Source: Acidimicrobiaceae bacterium (lineage in GTDB: Bacteria > Actinomycetota > Acidimicrobiia > Acidimicrobiales > Ilumatobacteraceae). From it: a stretch of 5,947 nt of DNA. This document shows, in pieces, positions 1 to 5,772 of this stretch. The stretch lies in NCBI GenBank assembly GCA_947486675.1, contig CANKUF010000052.1, forward strand, positions 1-5,947, in the 5' to 3' direction. The position numbers and the translations under genes are program-made. Under the pieces are notes generated by a model that saw only the letters and a program-made list of their open reading frames with translations, made no database searches and was not told where the DNA came from. Numbering within the stretch: position 1 is the stretch's first letter; every line of letters starts with the position of its first letter.

Positions 1-1
1 G

Positions 2-733
2 GCCGACATTCGACGCGACGGTGGTGTTGCTCGCATGAGCGACCCAGAAATGATCGAGGGCATCAAAGCCGTTGTCACTATTCCGGTTATGGCCAAAGCT
101 CGCATCGGCCACTTCGTTGAGGCACAAATTCTTGAAGCACTTGGCGTGGACTTCATTGACGAGTCCGAAGTACTTACACCAGCCGATGAAACGCATCACA
201 TCGACAAATTCGCATTTACTTCTCCGTTCGTATGTGGTGCGACAAATCTTGGCGAGGCCCTTCGTCGTATTAGTGAAGGCGCTGCACTTATTCGTTCTAA
301 GGGTGAAGCAGGAACCGGAAACGTTGTTGAGGCTGTTCGTCACCTGCGCAGTATTTTTGGTGACATTCGCCGAATTACACAGGCCGACTCTGCCGAGTTG
401 TTTGATTGGGCAAAAAAGCTCGGTGCTCCATTGCCGCTCGTACAAGAAATTGCCGAGACAGGCAAGTTGCAGGTGCCAATCTTTTGTGCTGGTGGCATAG
501 CCACACCTGCAGACGCTGCATTAGCGATGCAACTTGGTGCTGAAGCGGTATTCGTTGGATCGGGAATTTTCAAGAGTGACGATCCGTCGCCACGCGCGAA
601 AGCGATTGTTGAAGCAACTGCGCACTTCCGCGATGCTCATGTGTTGGCAAAGGTAAGTCGCAATCTTGGAGCGCCGATGACTGGCATCGGAATGGACAAG
701 ATCAACGAGCGCTACGCCGACCGCGGCTGGTAA
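2..733 (+). CDS. pdxS: Pyridoxal 5'-phosphate synthase subunit PdxS (5'-truncated by window)
   Basis: Lyase/cyclase subunit of the DXP-independent vitamin B6 pathway. It condenses ribose 5-phosphate, glyceraldehyde 3-phosphate and ammonia (supplied by PdxT) into PLP in the cytoplasm. The frame is open from base 2 and encodes 243 residues; by alignment from memory to Bacillus subtilis PdxS, the first residue corresponds to position 50, so about 49 residues lie upstream. An in-frame ATG at 35 is internal, because the preceding codons already read [12 protein letters not shown], a conserved family segment. The two catalytic lysines are present: VMAKARIGH (K81 equivalent, codon 95-97) and [10 protein letters not shown] (K149 equivalent, codon 299-301). 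The phosphate-binding GTGN and VGSGIF motifs and the characteristic C-terminal RGW are also intact. The catalytic Asp24 equivalent lies outside the window. It ends 11 nt before pdxT, its obligate partner. Identification is essentially certain. Confidence 0.97.
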   Translation, partial: ADIRRDGGVARMSDPEMIEGIKAVVTIPVMAKARIGHFVEAQILEALGVDFIDESEVLTPADETHHIDKFAFTSPFVCGATNLGEALRRISEGAALIRSKGEAGTGNVVEAVRHLRSIFGDIRRITQADSAELFDWAKKLGAPLPLVQEIAETGKLQVPIFCAGGIATPADAALAMQLGAEAVFVGSGIFKSDDPSPRAKAIVEATAHFRDAHVLAKVSRNLGAPMTGIGMDKINERYADRGW

Positions 734-744
734 AGCAGCACCTC

Positions 745-1326
745 TTGTCTCGCGTAGTTGGCGTTCTTGCATTGCAGGGCGCTTTCGAGGCTCATCAACA
801 TGTAGTGGGCGAACTTGGGTTCGAAACGATTCAAGTTCGTACACCATCAGATTTGGAATCAGTTGACGCGTTAGTGATGCCAGGTGGTGAATCCACCACA
901 ATGTCGCATTTGCTCCTGACATCAGGGTTGTTTGAATCGATCGACGCGCGGCTGAAGCAGGGGATGCCAGTATTTGGTACGTGTGCAGGAATGATTCTGC
1001 TTGCACAGGGTGTGCTTGATGGTCGTCCTGACCAGAAGAGTTTTGGGGCTATTGACATTGATGTGAAGCGCAATGCCTATGGCCGTCAAATTGACAGCTT
1101 CGAAACCGATATTGCTGTTAATGGATTTGTCGATGATTTCCACGCGGTGTTCATTCGTGCGCCACAAATTGCGCGCTGCGGTGAAGGGGTTACAGTTTTG
1201 GCCAGACATGGTCAAGACGTTGTACTTGCACGACAGGGGTCAGTGATGGTTGCTTCATTTCATCCTGAACTCACAAGCGATGTGCGAATCCATTCATTGT
1301 TTACCGATTCTCTTCAGGAGGCATAG
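745..1326 (+). CDS. pdxT: Pyridoxal 5'-phosphate synthase glutaminase subunit PdxT
   Basis: Class I glutamine amidotransferase that hydrolyses glutamine and channels ammonia to PdxS in the PLP synthase complex. The 193-residue length is normal for the family. Visible motifs: N-terminal GVLALQGAFEAH (residues 6-17), glutamine-binding GGESTT (47-52), nucleophile elbow GTCAGM with catalytic Cys80 (codon 982-984), the family segment RNAYGRQ (109-115), and the His173/Glu175 pair of SFHPELT. All triad members are present, so the enzyme should be active. The start is TTG at 745; no ATG or GTG nearby gives a better N-terminus, and GVLALQG must lie close to the start. No clear Shine-Dalgarno precedes it, so translation is probably coupled to pdxS, which ends 11 nt upstream. 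Bases 811-822 inside the gene form a GAAC-N4-GTTC palindrome (see findings). Confidence 0.97.
   Translation: MSRVVGVLALQGAFEAHQHVVGELGFETIQVRTPSDLESVDALVMPGGESTTMSHLLLTSGLFESIDARLKQGMPVFGTCAGMILLAQGVLDGRPDQKSFGAIDIDVKRNAYGRQIDSFETDIAVNGFVDDFHAVFIRAPQIARCGEGVTVLARHGQDVVLARQGSVMVASFHPELTSDVRIHSLFTDSLQEA
1316..1321 (+). promoter_or_regulatory. Shine-Dalgarno of yebC, inside the pdxT end
   Basis: A perfect AGGAGG lies 7 nt before the ATG at 1329 and overlaps the last codons of pdxT (Gln-Glu-Ala). It fixes the yebC start and implies strong independent ribosome loading on the polycistronic message. Confidence 0.85.
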
Positions 1327-1328
1327 CG

Positions 1329-2078
1329 ATGTCCGGTCACTCCAAATGGGCAACGATTAAGCGCAAGAAGGGTGCAATTGATGCTGCGCGAGGAAAAATA
1401 TTTGCCAAGATGTCGCGCCAACTTGAAGTTGCCACGCGCGAAGGCGGTGGAGATCCATCGAGTAATGCCACGCTGCGAACCATTATTCAAAAAGCTAAAG
1501 CAGCACACATGACGAACGATGCCATTGATCGCGCGGTGAAGCGTGGTCTTGGAGAACAAACTGGAGCAGCATTCGAAACCGTGACGTACGAAGGGTATGC
1601 GCCTGGTGGGGTAGCCATGCTGGTGGATGCACTGACGAATAATCGAAATCGAACTGCAGCAGATGTGCGTATGGCATTCAGTAAATCGGGAGGCGCACTT
1701 GCAGAACCTGGTGCTGTGGCGTGGCAGTTTTCGCGTAAAGGAATTGTGCAGATTGACAAGACCATCAGCGAAGACGAGGTGATGCTTGTTGCACTAGATC
1801 ATGGTGCTGAAGATGTTGCTGATGATGGCGATTCGTGGCGTGTTACCTGTGACTCAACAACGGTGTTTGAACTGAAAACTGCACTCGAGGGCGCGGGAAT
1901 GAATGTAGTGTCGGCTGCAAGCACGATGGTGTCGTCAATGAGCGTTGCCGTAACTGGCGCAGATGATGCAAAAGCAATTTTGAAAATCATGGACGATCTT
2001 GAAGACAACGACGACGTGCAGGATGTATACGCAAACTTTGACATTTCAGACGAACTATTAAACGAGGTAGCACAATGA
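1329..2078 (+). CDS. yebC: YebC/TACO1 (PmpR) family protein
   Basis: Cytoplasmic member of the widespread YebC/TACO1 family (formerly DUF28). Members have been described as transcriptional regulators (PmpR in Pseudomonas) and, more recently, as ribosome-associated factors that relieve stalling on proline-rich nascent chains; the mitochondrial homologue TACO1 activates COX1 translation. The 249 residues match the usual length. The diagnostic N-terminus [16 protein letters not shown] is followed by the helical domain I (to about residue 75). Then come the signature [17 protein letters not shown] (87-103) with NRNRT, the PGAVAWQF segment (127-134), and the C-terminal [14 protein letters not shown] (226-239). 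The start is certain from MSGHSKW and the AGGAGG upstream. It begins 2 nt after the pdxT stop and its stop overlaps the next start as ATGA (2075-2078). Location between pdxST and ruvCAB is typical of Actinobacteria. Which of the proposed roles applies here cannot be read from the sequence. Confidence 0.97.
   Translation: MSGHSKWATIKRKKGAIDAARGKIFAKMSRQLEVATREGGGDPSSNATLRTIIQKAKAAHMTNDAIDRAVKRGLGEQTGAAFETVTYEGYAPGGVAMLVDALTNNRNRTAADVRMAFSKSGGALAEPGAVAWQFSRKGIVQIDKTISEDEVMLVALDHGAEDVADDGDSWRVTCDSTTVFELKTALEGAGMNVVSAASTMVSSMSVAVTGADDAKAILKIMDDLEDNDDVQDVYANFDISDELLNEVAQ
2064..2068 (+). promoter_or_regulatory. Shine-Dalgarno of the bcp-type gene
   Basis: GAGGT lies 6 nt before the ATG at 2075, within the last codons of yebC. 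It supports this start and, with the ATGA overlap, translational coupling. Confidence 0.65.
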
Positions 2079-2533
2079 CAATCAACGTTGGAGATCAAGC
2101 ACCGCAGTTCACGCTGCAGGGAACAGGCGGCAAGTCGTACTCCCTGTCCGACTTCTCAGGCAAGCCAGTGGTGTTGGTGTTTTATCCGGGCGACAACACT
2201 CCGGTATGCACAAAACAACTGTGCTCGTACAACAACGAAATGAGCGAGTTCGATTCGGTGGGTGCCCAAGTGGTGGGAATTTCATCGCAGGATGTGGCGA
2301 GCCATGATGAATTTTCTGGCAAGCACGGGTTCTCATTTCCGCTTCTCGCCGACGTGGATAAGTCGGTGTCTAAGCAATACGGCATTCTTGGACCTCTTGG
2401 GTTGCCACGCCGCAGTGTGTTCGTCATTGATGGTTCTGGGGTAGTCCGCTATGTGCACCGTGCCCTTGTAGGGCTTTCTTTCCGTCCAGTTGGGGAACTG
2501 GTGGCTGCAGTAGAAAAGGCCAAACTCGGCTAG
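2075..2533 (+). CDS. bcp: Bcp/PrxQ-type thioredoxin-dependent thiol peroxidase (peroxiredoxin)
   Basis: Cytosolic peroxiredoxin that reduces hydrogen peroxide and organic hydroperoxides using thioredoxin-type reductants. The 152 residues equal the usual Bcp length, with no signal peptide. The active site [16 protein letters not shown] carries Pro38, Thr42 and the peroxidatic Cys45 (codon 2207-2209). Cys50 gives the C-X4-C spacing of the atypical two-Cys PrxQ/Bcp group, with the resolving cysteine in the same helix. The active-site arginine is probably Arg113, in PRRSVFVID. The N-terminal [35 protein letters not shown] region is standard thioredoxin fold. The gene overlaps the yebC stop by 4 nt and is followed by a 23-nt gap to ruvC. 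Its placement between yebC and ruvC is not the usual one and does not imply a role in recombination. Subfamily assignment rests on the C-X4-C spacing. Confidence 0.94.
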   Translation: MTINVGDQAPQFTLQGTGGKSYSLSDFSGKPVVLVFYPGDNTPVCTKQLCSYNNEMSEFDSVGAQVVGISSQDVASHDEFSGKHGFSFPLLADVDKSVSKQYGILGPLGLPRRSVFVIDGSGVVRYVHRALVGLSFRPVGELVAAVEKAKLG

Positions 2534-2543
2534 CAGCCCCAAC

Positions 2544-2549
2544 TAGGCT
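2544..2549 (+). promoter_or_regulatory. Candidate -10 element for a leaderless ruvC transcript
   Basis: TAGGCT fits the actinobacterial -10 pattern TANNNT and ends exactly 7 nt before the ruvC ATG at 2557. Transcription would then begin at or next to the A of the start codon, giving a leaderless mRNA. No convincing -35 hexamer is visible 16-18 nt upstream, which is common for such promoters. Inference from spacing only. Confidence 0.5.
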
Positions 2550-2550
2550 T

Positions 2551-2562
2551 GAACATATGTTC
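2551..2562 (+). promoter_or_regulatory. Putative LexA operator (SOS box) spanning the ruvC start
   Basis: GAACATATGTTC is a perfect 12-bp palindrome matching GAAC-N4-GTTC, the LexA site of Gram-positive bacteria and Actinobacteria. With two flanking bases per side it agrees with the mycobacterial form TCGAAC-N4-GTTCGA at 10 of 12 specified positions. The ruvC ATG (2557-2559) lies within it, and it begins immediately after the candidate -10, so bound LexA would cover the predicted transcription start. ruv genes are LexA-controlled in several bacteria, for example ruvAB in Escherichia coli and Bacillus subtilis. Confidence 0.75.
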
Positions 2563-3090
2563 GCCCCGTCGTCCACCGTGGTACTGGGTATAGACCCTGG
2601 CCTTACGCGATGTGGATTCGCGGCATTGGCCCCACGCGCTGGAGGCCTCATTGATGCCATATCAATGGGCGTATTAACTTCGCCCAAAGAGGACTCGCTG
2701 CCACGGCGCTTGGCATTGTTGCAGAGCGATCTTGAAGCATTGATCGAAGAAGTGAAGCCAACGGCTATCGCAGTTGAACAAGTGTTTTTCCAAAACAATG
2801 TGCGCACCGCAATGAGTGTTGGGCAGGCGAGTGGACTGGTGCTCGCACTGGCGTACAAGTTGGGCATCGAAGTAGTGCAGTACACACCAAGCCAAGTGAA
2901 AAGTTCGGTTGCTGGTTCGGGCACGGCAAATAAATTGCAAGTGCAAAAAATGGTGCAACGTCGTCTTGGGCTCAGCGTGTTGCCAACACCAGCGGATGCG
3001 GCTGATGCGGCAGCAGTTGCATTATGTCATCTGGCGGTTTCGCCGTTAGTAAATAGTGTGAAGCGCGCAACGTCGGGTGCGAAGTCATGA
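2557..3090 (+). CDS. ruvC: Crossover junction endodeoxyribonuclease RuvC (Holliday junction resolvase)
   Basis: Dimeric, metal-dependent nuclease that cuts Holliday junctions symmetrically, acting with RuvAB in recombinational repair. The 177 residues are close to the family norm. The RNase H-like fold motifs are all present: LGIDPGLTRCG with catalytic Asp13 (codon 2593-2595), AVEQVFF with Glu74, and PADAADAAAVALCH with Asp147 and Asp150, completing the four acidic residues. The segment GSGTANKLQVQKMV (120-133) corresponds to the family G-x-G-x-A-x-K-x-Q-V stretch; Asn stands where Asp is common before Lys126. The start at ATG 2557 fits a leaderless transcript from the TAGGCT element. A GTG at 2578 would give MVLGIDPGL, closer to many homologues, but has no Shine-Dalgarno. 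The stop overlaps the ruvA start as ATGA (3087-3090). A LexA-like box covers the start, so SOS induction is expected. Confidence 0.97.
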   Translation: MFAPSSTVVLGIDPGLTRCGFAALAPRAGGLIDAISMGVLTSPKEDSLPRRLALLQSDLEALIEEVKPTAIAVEQVFFQNNVRTAMSVGQASGLVLALAYKLGIEVVQYTPSQVKSSVAGSGTANKLQVQKMVQRRLGLSVLPTPADAADAAAVALCHLAVSPLVNSVKRATSGAKS

Positions 3091-3680
3091 TTGGCTCGTT
3101 GCGGGGAACGGTGGTTGAGCGCAATGCTGATTCAACAGTGTTATTCGAAGTCGGTGGCATTGGATATTTGGTCCACGTCACTCCGCGCACCCTTGCTGAA
3201 CTTGAACCAACATCACAAGCGTTTATGCACGTGTATCACCACATTCGCGAAGACGCTCAAACGCTGTTTGGTTTTCTCGAAAAAGAAGAGCGAGTCGCTT
3301 TCGACACGCTGATTGCAACACATGGAATAGGGCCAAGCATGGCCATGTCTATCTTGGCCACGCATTCGCCTCGCGCACTCATCGACATTGTTGCCACTAA
3401 CGATCATGGTGCGCTCACGTTGGTTCCAGGTGTTGGTAAAAAGACAGCCGAGCGTTTGCTCATTGAATTGCGCGGCAAACTGCAGTTGCCAGTATTGGAT
3501 GCAATGGTGGATGGAAAAACAGTTGGTACGTCGGTAATGACCGATGTGCGCGAAGCACTTACGGGTCTGGGATATTCAAGCGAAGAAATTCGCGAAGTTT
3601 TGCGTGATCTCTCTGCAACGGATTCTGCCGAAAATGTTTTGCGTCAAGCCTTGAATGCGTTAGGAGTACGACGTGCGTGA
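3087..3680 (+). CDS. ruvA: Holliday junction branch migration complex subunit RuvA
   Basis: Tetrameric DNA-binding subunit that holds the four-way junction in a square-planar form and recruits RuvB. The 197 residues match the family. Domain I (about 1-64) is the OB fold beginning [12 protein letters not shown], with [10 protein letters not shown] and the [13 protein letters not shown] segment. Domain II carries two helix-hairpin-helix elements, [13 protein letters not shown] (78-90) and [16 protein letters not shown] (113-128), which contact the DNA backbone. Domain III (about 151-197), with [14 protein letters not shown] (155-168), binds RuvB and is joined by a flexible linker. The start codon overlaps the ruvC stop (ATGA) and no good Shine-Dalgarno is seen, so translation is probably coupled to ruvC. 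The 3' end overlaps ruvB by 8 nt. Confidence 0.97.
   Translation: MIGSLRGTVVERNADSTVLFEVGGIGYLVHVTPRTLAELEPTSQAFMHVYHHIREDAQTLFGFLEKEERVAFDTLIATHGIGPSMAMSILATHSPRALIDIVATNDHGALTLVPGVGKKTAERLLIELRGKLQLPVLDAMVDGKTVGTSVMTDVREALTGLGYSSEEIREVLRDLSATDSAENVLRQALNALGVRRA
3662..3666 (+). promoter_or_regulatory. Shine-Dalgarno of ruvB, inside the ruvA end
   Basis: AGGAG lies 6 nt before the GTG at 3673, within the last codons of ruvA. It selects the GTG as the ruvB start and explains how ruvB is translated despite the 8-nt overlap. Confidence 0.75.
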
Positions 3681-4701
3681 AGAGTTTGTAGACCCGCAGT
3701 ATCGCCCAGAGGATCACATTGAGCAGGCCGATGAAACCGGATTGCGTCCCAAGTCGCTAGACGAATTTGTTGGCCAGCGAGAATTGAAAGAACATCTCGG
3801 CATTGTGCTTGAGGCTGCTCGTCGTCGAGGTCAGGCAGCAGATCATATTTTGTTGGCTGGTCCTCCCGGACTTGGCAAGACAACGATGGCGTCCATTGTT
3901 GCTTCAGAAATGAATGCCCACATTCACATCACGTCTGGTCCAGCACTCGAGCGCGCTGGAGATCTCGCCGCCATTCTCACGAAGCTTGAACCCAATGACG
4001 TGTTGTTCATTGATGAAATTCACCGGCTATCGCGAACAGTTGAAGAGATCTTGTACCCAGCAATGGAGGACTTTCAGATCGACATTGTTGTTGGCAAAGG
4101 ACCTGCTGCATCGTCAATTCGATTGACGCTTCCACGATTTACTTTGATCGGTGCCACCACGCGTACGGGAATGATTACCGGACCGTTGCGTGATCGCTTC
4201 GGTCTTGTTGCCAGACTCGATTACTACGACGACGAAGAACTGCAGCGCATTGTTCGCCGTGCTGCCGGAATTTTGGATGTCACCATTGACGATCAAGGTG
4301 CTGCAGAAATAGCCCGCAGGTCGCGTGGCACCCCACGCATCGCGAACAGATTGCTGCGTCGCGTCCGCGACTTTGCTGAGGTCAGAGGTAATGGGAAAGT
4401 GAATAAAGCCTCTGCGCGCGAAGCGTTGTCCGTATTCGGAGTAGATGACCTTGGTCTTGACAAAGTGGACAGAGCGGTGCTTGGCGCAATTTGCAATCAG
4501 TTCAATGGTGGTCCTGTTGGTCTTTCCACTCTTGCCATCAGCGTGAGTGAACAAACTGAAACCATCGAAGACGTCTATGAGCCGTTTCTCATCCAGCAGG
4601 GGCTTATCGCACGCACGCCACGCGGACGAGTAGCAATGCCTTCGGCGTGGACGCATTTGGGTCTTGTTGCTCCAGCACAAGATCCACATCTGTTTTCCTG
4701 A
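3673..4701 (+). CDS. ruvB: Holliday junction branch migration ATP-dependent helicase RuvB
   Basis: AAA+ motor that forms hexameric rings on two arms of a Holliday junction and drives branch migration with RuvA. The 342 residues are typical. The N-terminal [11 protein letters not shown] leads into the large ATPase domain. Walker A is GPPGLGKT (63-70), Walker B is FIDEIHRL (112-119), sensor 1 is GATTR (160-164), and the arginine finger is probably Arg173 in GPLRDRFG. Sensor 2 lies in [19 protein letters not shown] (217-235). The C-terminal winged-helix domain (about 255-342) includes [10 protein letters not shown] and the family ending [17 protein letters not shown]. The GTG start is supported by AGGAG 6 nt upstream. 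The reading frame is intact with no missing motif. It is last in the ruvC-ruvA-ruvB cluster, and the next gene begins about 30 nt later. Confidence 0.98.
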   Translation: MREEFVDPQYRPEDHIEQADETGLRPKSLDEFVGQRELKEHLGIVLEAARRRGQAADHILLAGPPGLGKTTMASIVASEMNAHIHITSGPALERAGDLAAILTKLEPNDVLFIDEIHRLSRTVEEILYPAMEDFQIDIVVGKGPAASSIRLTLPRFTLIGATTRTGMITGPLRDRFGLVARLDYYDDEELQRIVRRAAGILDVTIDDQGAAEIARRSRGTPRIANRLLRRVRDFAEVRGNGKVNKASAREALSVFGVDDLGLDKVDRAVLGAICNQFNGGPVGLSTLAISVSEQTETIEDVYEPFLIQQGLIARTPRGRVAMPSAWTHLGLVAPAQDPHLFS

Positions 4702-4727
4702 CAAACACACTTTTGTCGTTGTAGGTT
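4698..4727 (+). promoter_or_regulatory. Candidate queA promoter
   Basis: CTGACA (4698-4703, 5 of 6 to TTGACA, overlapping the ruvB stop) is followed after 18 nt by TAGGTT (4722-4727), which fits TANNNT. The start would fall near 4733-4735, close to the TTG at 4735. The hexamers and spacing are seen directly; promoter function is inferred. It would let queA-tgt be expressed independently of the SOS-type ruvCAB control. Confidence 0.45.
4700..4717. repeat. Short inverted repeat between ruvB and queA
   Basis: GACAAA (4700-4705) and TTTGTC (4712-4717) are perfect inverted 6-mers with a 6-nt spacer, starting inside the ruvB stop codon. The stem is AT-rich (two GC pairs) and no U-run follows directly, so it is a poor intrinsic terminator. 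It lies largely between the proposed -35 and -10 of queA and could be a weak operator or chance. Confidence 0.4.
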
Positions 4728-4734
4728 TTTGATC

Positions 4735-5772
4735 TTGGATATCTCACACATCGACTACGTGTTGCCAGAAGAGCTCATTGCTCAAACACCACTTGAGCCC
4801 CGCGACTCTGCTCGGCTACTCGTCGGCTCAGCAAGCGGACTGCAGCATCGACACGTGAGCGACATTGTTGAATACTTACGTGCGGGCGACGTTCTCGTTG
4901 TTAATCACACGCGCGTGCTGCCTGCACGACTGAAGCTGAAACGAAGAACTGGTGGAGCAGTGGAAGTTCTGCTGCTGGAAGAATGTGATGCCGGCCAGAT
5001 GCTGTGGGAAGCGCTCGTACGACCGGGAGGAAAACTTTCTCTAGGCGAAGAATTGCTTGATAACTCGGGCGAAGTCATGTTGCAAATTGGGGAGCGAACG
5101 CAAGCAGGTGACACATTCTTCGTGCAATTTGTTGCACGCTCTCATGAAGAGGCAATGCAGAAGATCCTGAATACAGGAGAGATGCCTCTACCTCCGTACA
5201 TCACAACGACGCTCGTCGATCAAAGCCGTTACCAAACGGTGTTCGCGCACGATCAGAAATCAGCAGCAGCACCAACTGCAGGGTTGCACTTCACACCCGA
5301 ATTGCTGGCCCGAATACGCGAGACGGGGGTAGAGATTCGAGAAGTTGAATTAGTGGTTGGGCTCGACACGTTTAAACCCATTTCAGTTGAAAACCCACTT
5401 GATCATGTGATCCATACTGAGTCATATCGCGTACCAGCCGACACGTTTGATGAATGTATGCGTGCGCGAGAGAACGGCGGGCGAGTGATTGCCATTGGCA
5501 CCACGGCAACGCGAGCACTGGAAAGTGCAGCGACGTTTGGAGAGTTACAAGGACGAACGAATCTGTTTATTACTCCTGGATACCAATGGAAAGTTGTGGA
5601 CATGATGATGACCAACTTCCACATGCCAAGAACCACACTTCTGCTGATGGTGGAGTCATTCATTGGTGTGAAATGGCGAGCAATGTACGCGGAAGCAATT
5701 GAGAAGCGATATCGCATGTTGTCGTTTGGCGATGCGATGCTGCTGTACCGTGGAACAAATGTTTCCAGTTGA
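4735..5772 (+). CDS. queA: S-adenosylmethionine:tRNA ribosyltransferase-isomerase QueA
   Basis: Transfers and isomerises the ribosyl moiety of S-adenosylmethionine onto preQ1-modified tRNA to give epoxyqueuosine at wobble position 34 of GUN-anticodon tRNAs. Motifs in order: DYVLPEELIAQTPLEPRDSARLLV at the N-terminus, the VNHTRVLPARL strand, GEMPLPPYI, RYQTVFA followed by AAAPTAGLHFTPELL, GLDTFKPI, IAIGTTATRALE and TNFHMPRTTLLLMVESFIG near the C-terminus. Just before AAAPTAGLHFT this protein reads DQKS where PGS or PGA is usual, a mild deviation. Length is 345 residues, normal for the family. The start is ambiguous: TTG at 4735 puts 8 residues through DY, as in Bacillus subtilis QueA, and has a 9-nt gap from AGG and 7 nt from the TAGGTT element. 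TTG at 4729 adds two residues but crowds the AGG. The next gene, tgt, starts 14 nt before this stop. Confidence 0.96.
   Translation: MDISHIDYVLPEELIAQTPLEPRDSARLLVGSASGLQHRHVSDIVEYLRAGDVLVVNHTRVLPARLKLKRRTGGAVEVLLLEECDAGQMLWEALVRPGGKLSLGEELLDNSGEVMLQIGERTQAGDTFFVQFVARSHEEAMQKILNTGEMPLPPYITTTLVDQSRYQTVFAHDQKSAAAPTAGLHFTPELLARIRETGVEIREVELVVGLDTFKPISVENPLDHVIHTESYRVPADTFDECMRARENGGRVIAIGTTATRALESAATFGELQGRTNLFITPGYQWKVVDMMMTNFHMPRTTLLLMVESFIGVKWRAMYAEAIEKRYRMLSFGDAMLLYRGTNVSS
5746..5751 (+). promoter_or_regulatory. Candidate -10 element before tgt (inside queA)
   Basis: TACCGT fits TANNNT and ends 7 nt before the tgt ATG at 5759, the same geometry as upstream of ruvC. No good -35 is visible and the site lies in queA coding sequence, so it may be coincidental. 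Confidence 0.3.

Noticed and set aside
35..37. ATG at 35 as the start of a short pdxS.
   Set aside because: The codons from base 2 already encode conserved PdxS sequence ending GGVARM, so this Met is internal and the real start lies upstream of the window.
72..500. Second + strand open frame of 142 codons inside pdxS.
   Set aside because: It overlaps pdxS in another frame, while pdxS matches its family through the whole region. The translation is low in Gly and Asp and has no recognisable motif.
2462..2481. Hairpin GCCCT-TGT-AGGGC followed by TTTCTTT near the end of the peroxiredoxin gene, resembling an intrinsic terminator.
   Set aside because: It lies about 50 nt before the stop codon, so termination there would remove the end of the gene. 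The stem is only 5 bp with a 3-nt loop and the T tract is interrupted. It is best explained by coding sequence.
2531..2556. Possible terminator in the bcp-ruvC gap from the AGCC/GGCT and CTAG/CTAG elements.
   Set aside because: The pairings are only 4 bp, with no following T tract. The gap is better explained as a promoter/operator region.
2578..2580. GTG as an alternative ruvC start, giving the more canonical MVLGIDPGL N-terminus.
   Set aside because: No Shine-Dalgarno precedes it, and the ATG at 2557 has a -10-like element at leaderless spacing. It remains possible but is less favoured.
4114..4710. Long antisense open frame (198 codons) opposite ruvB; similar ones opposite pdxS/pdxT (521-1006) and bcp/ruvC (2424-2924).
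   Set aside because: Each lies opposite a clearly conserved gene, the translations show no recognisable domain, and they are rich in Ser, Arg and Cys as expected of shadow frames.
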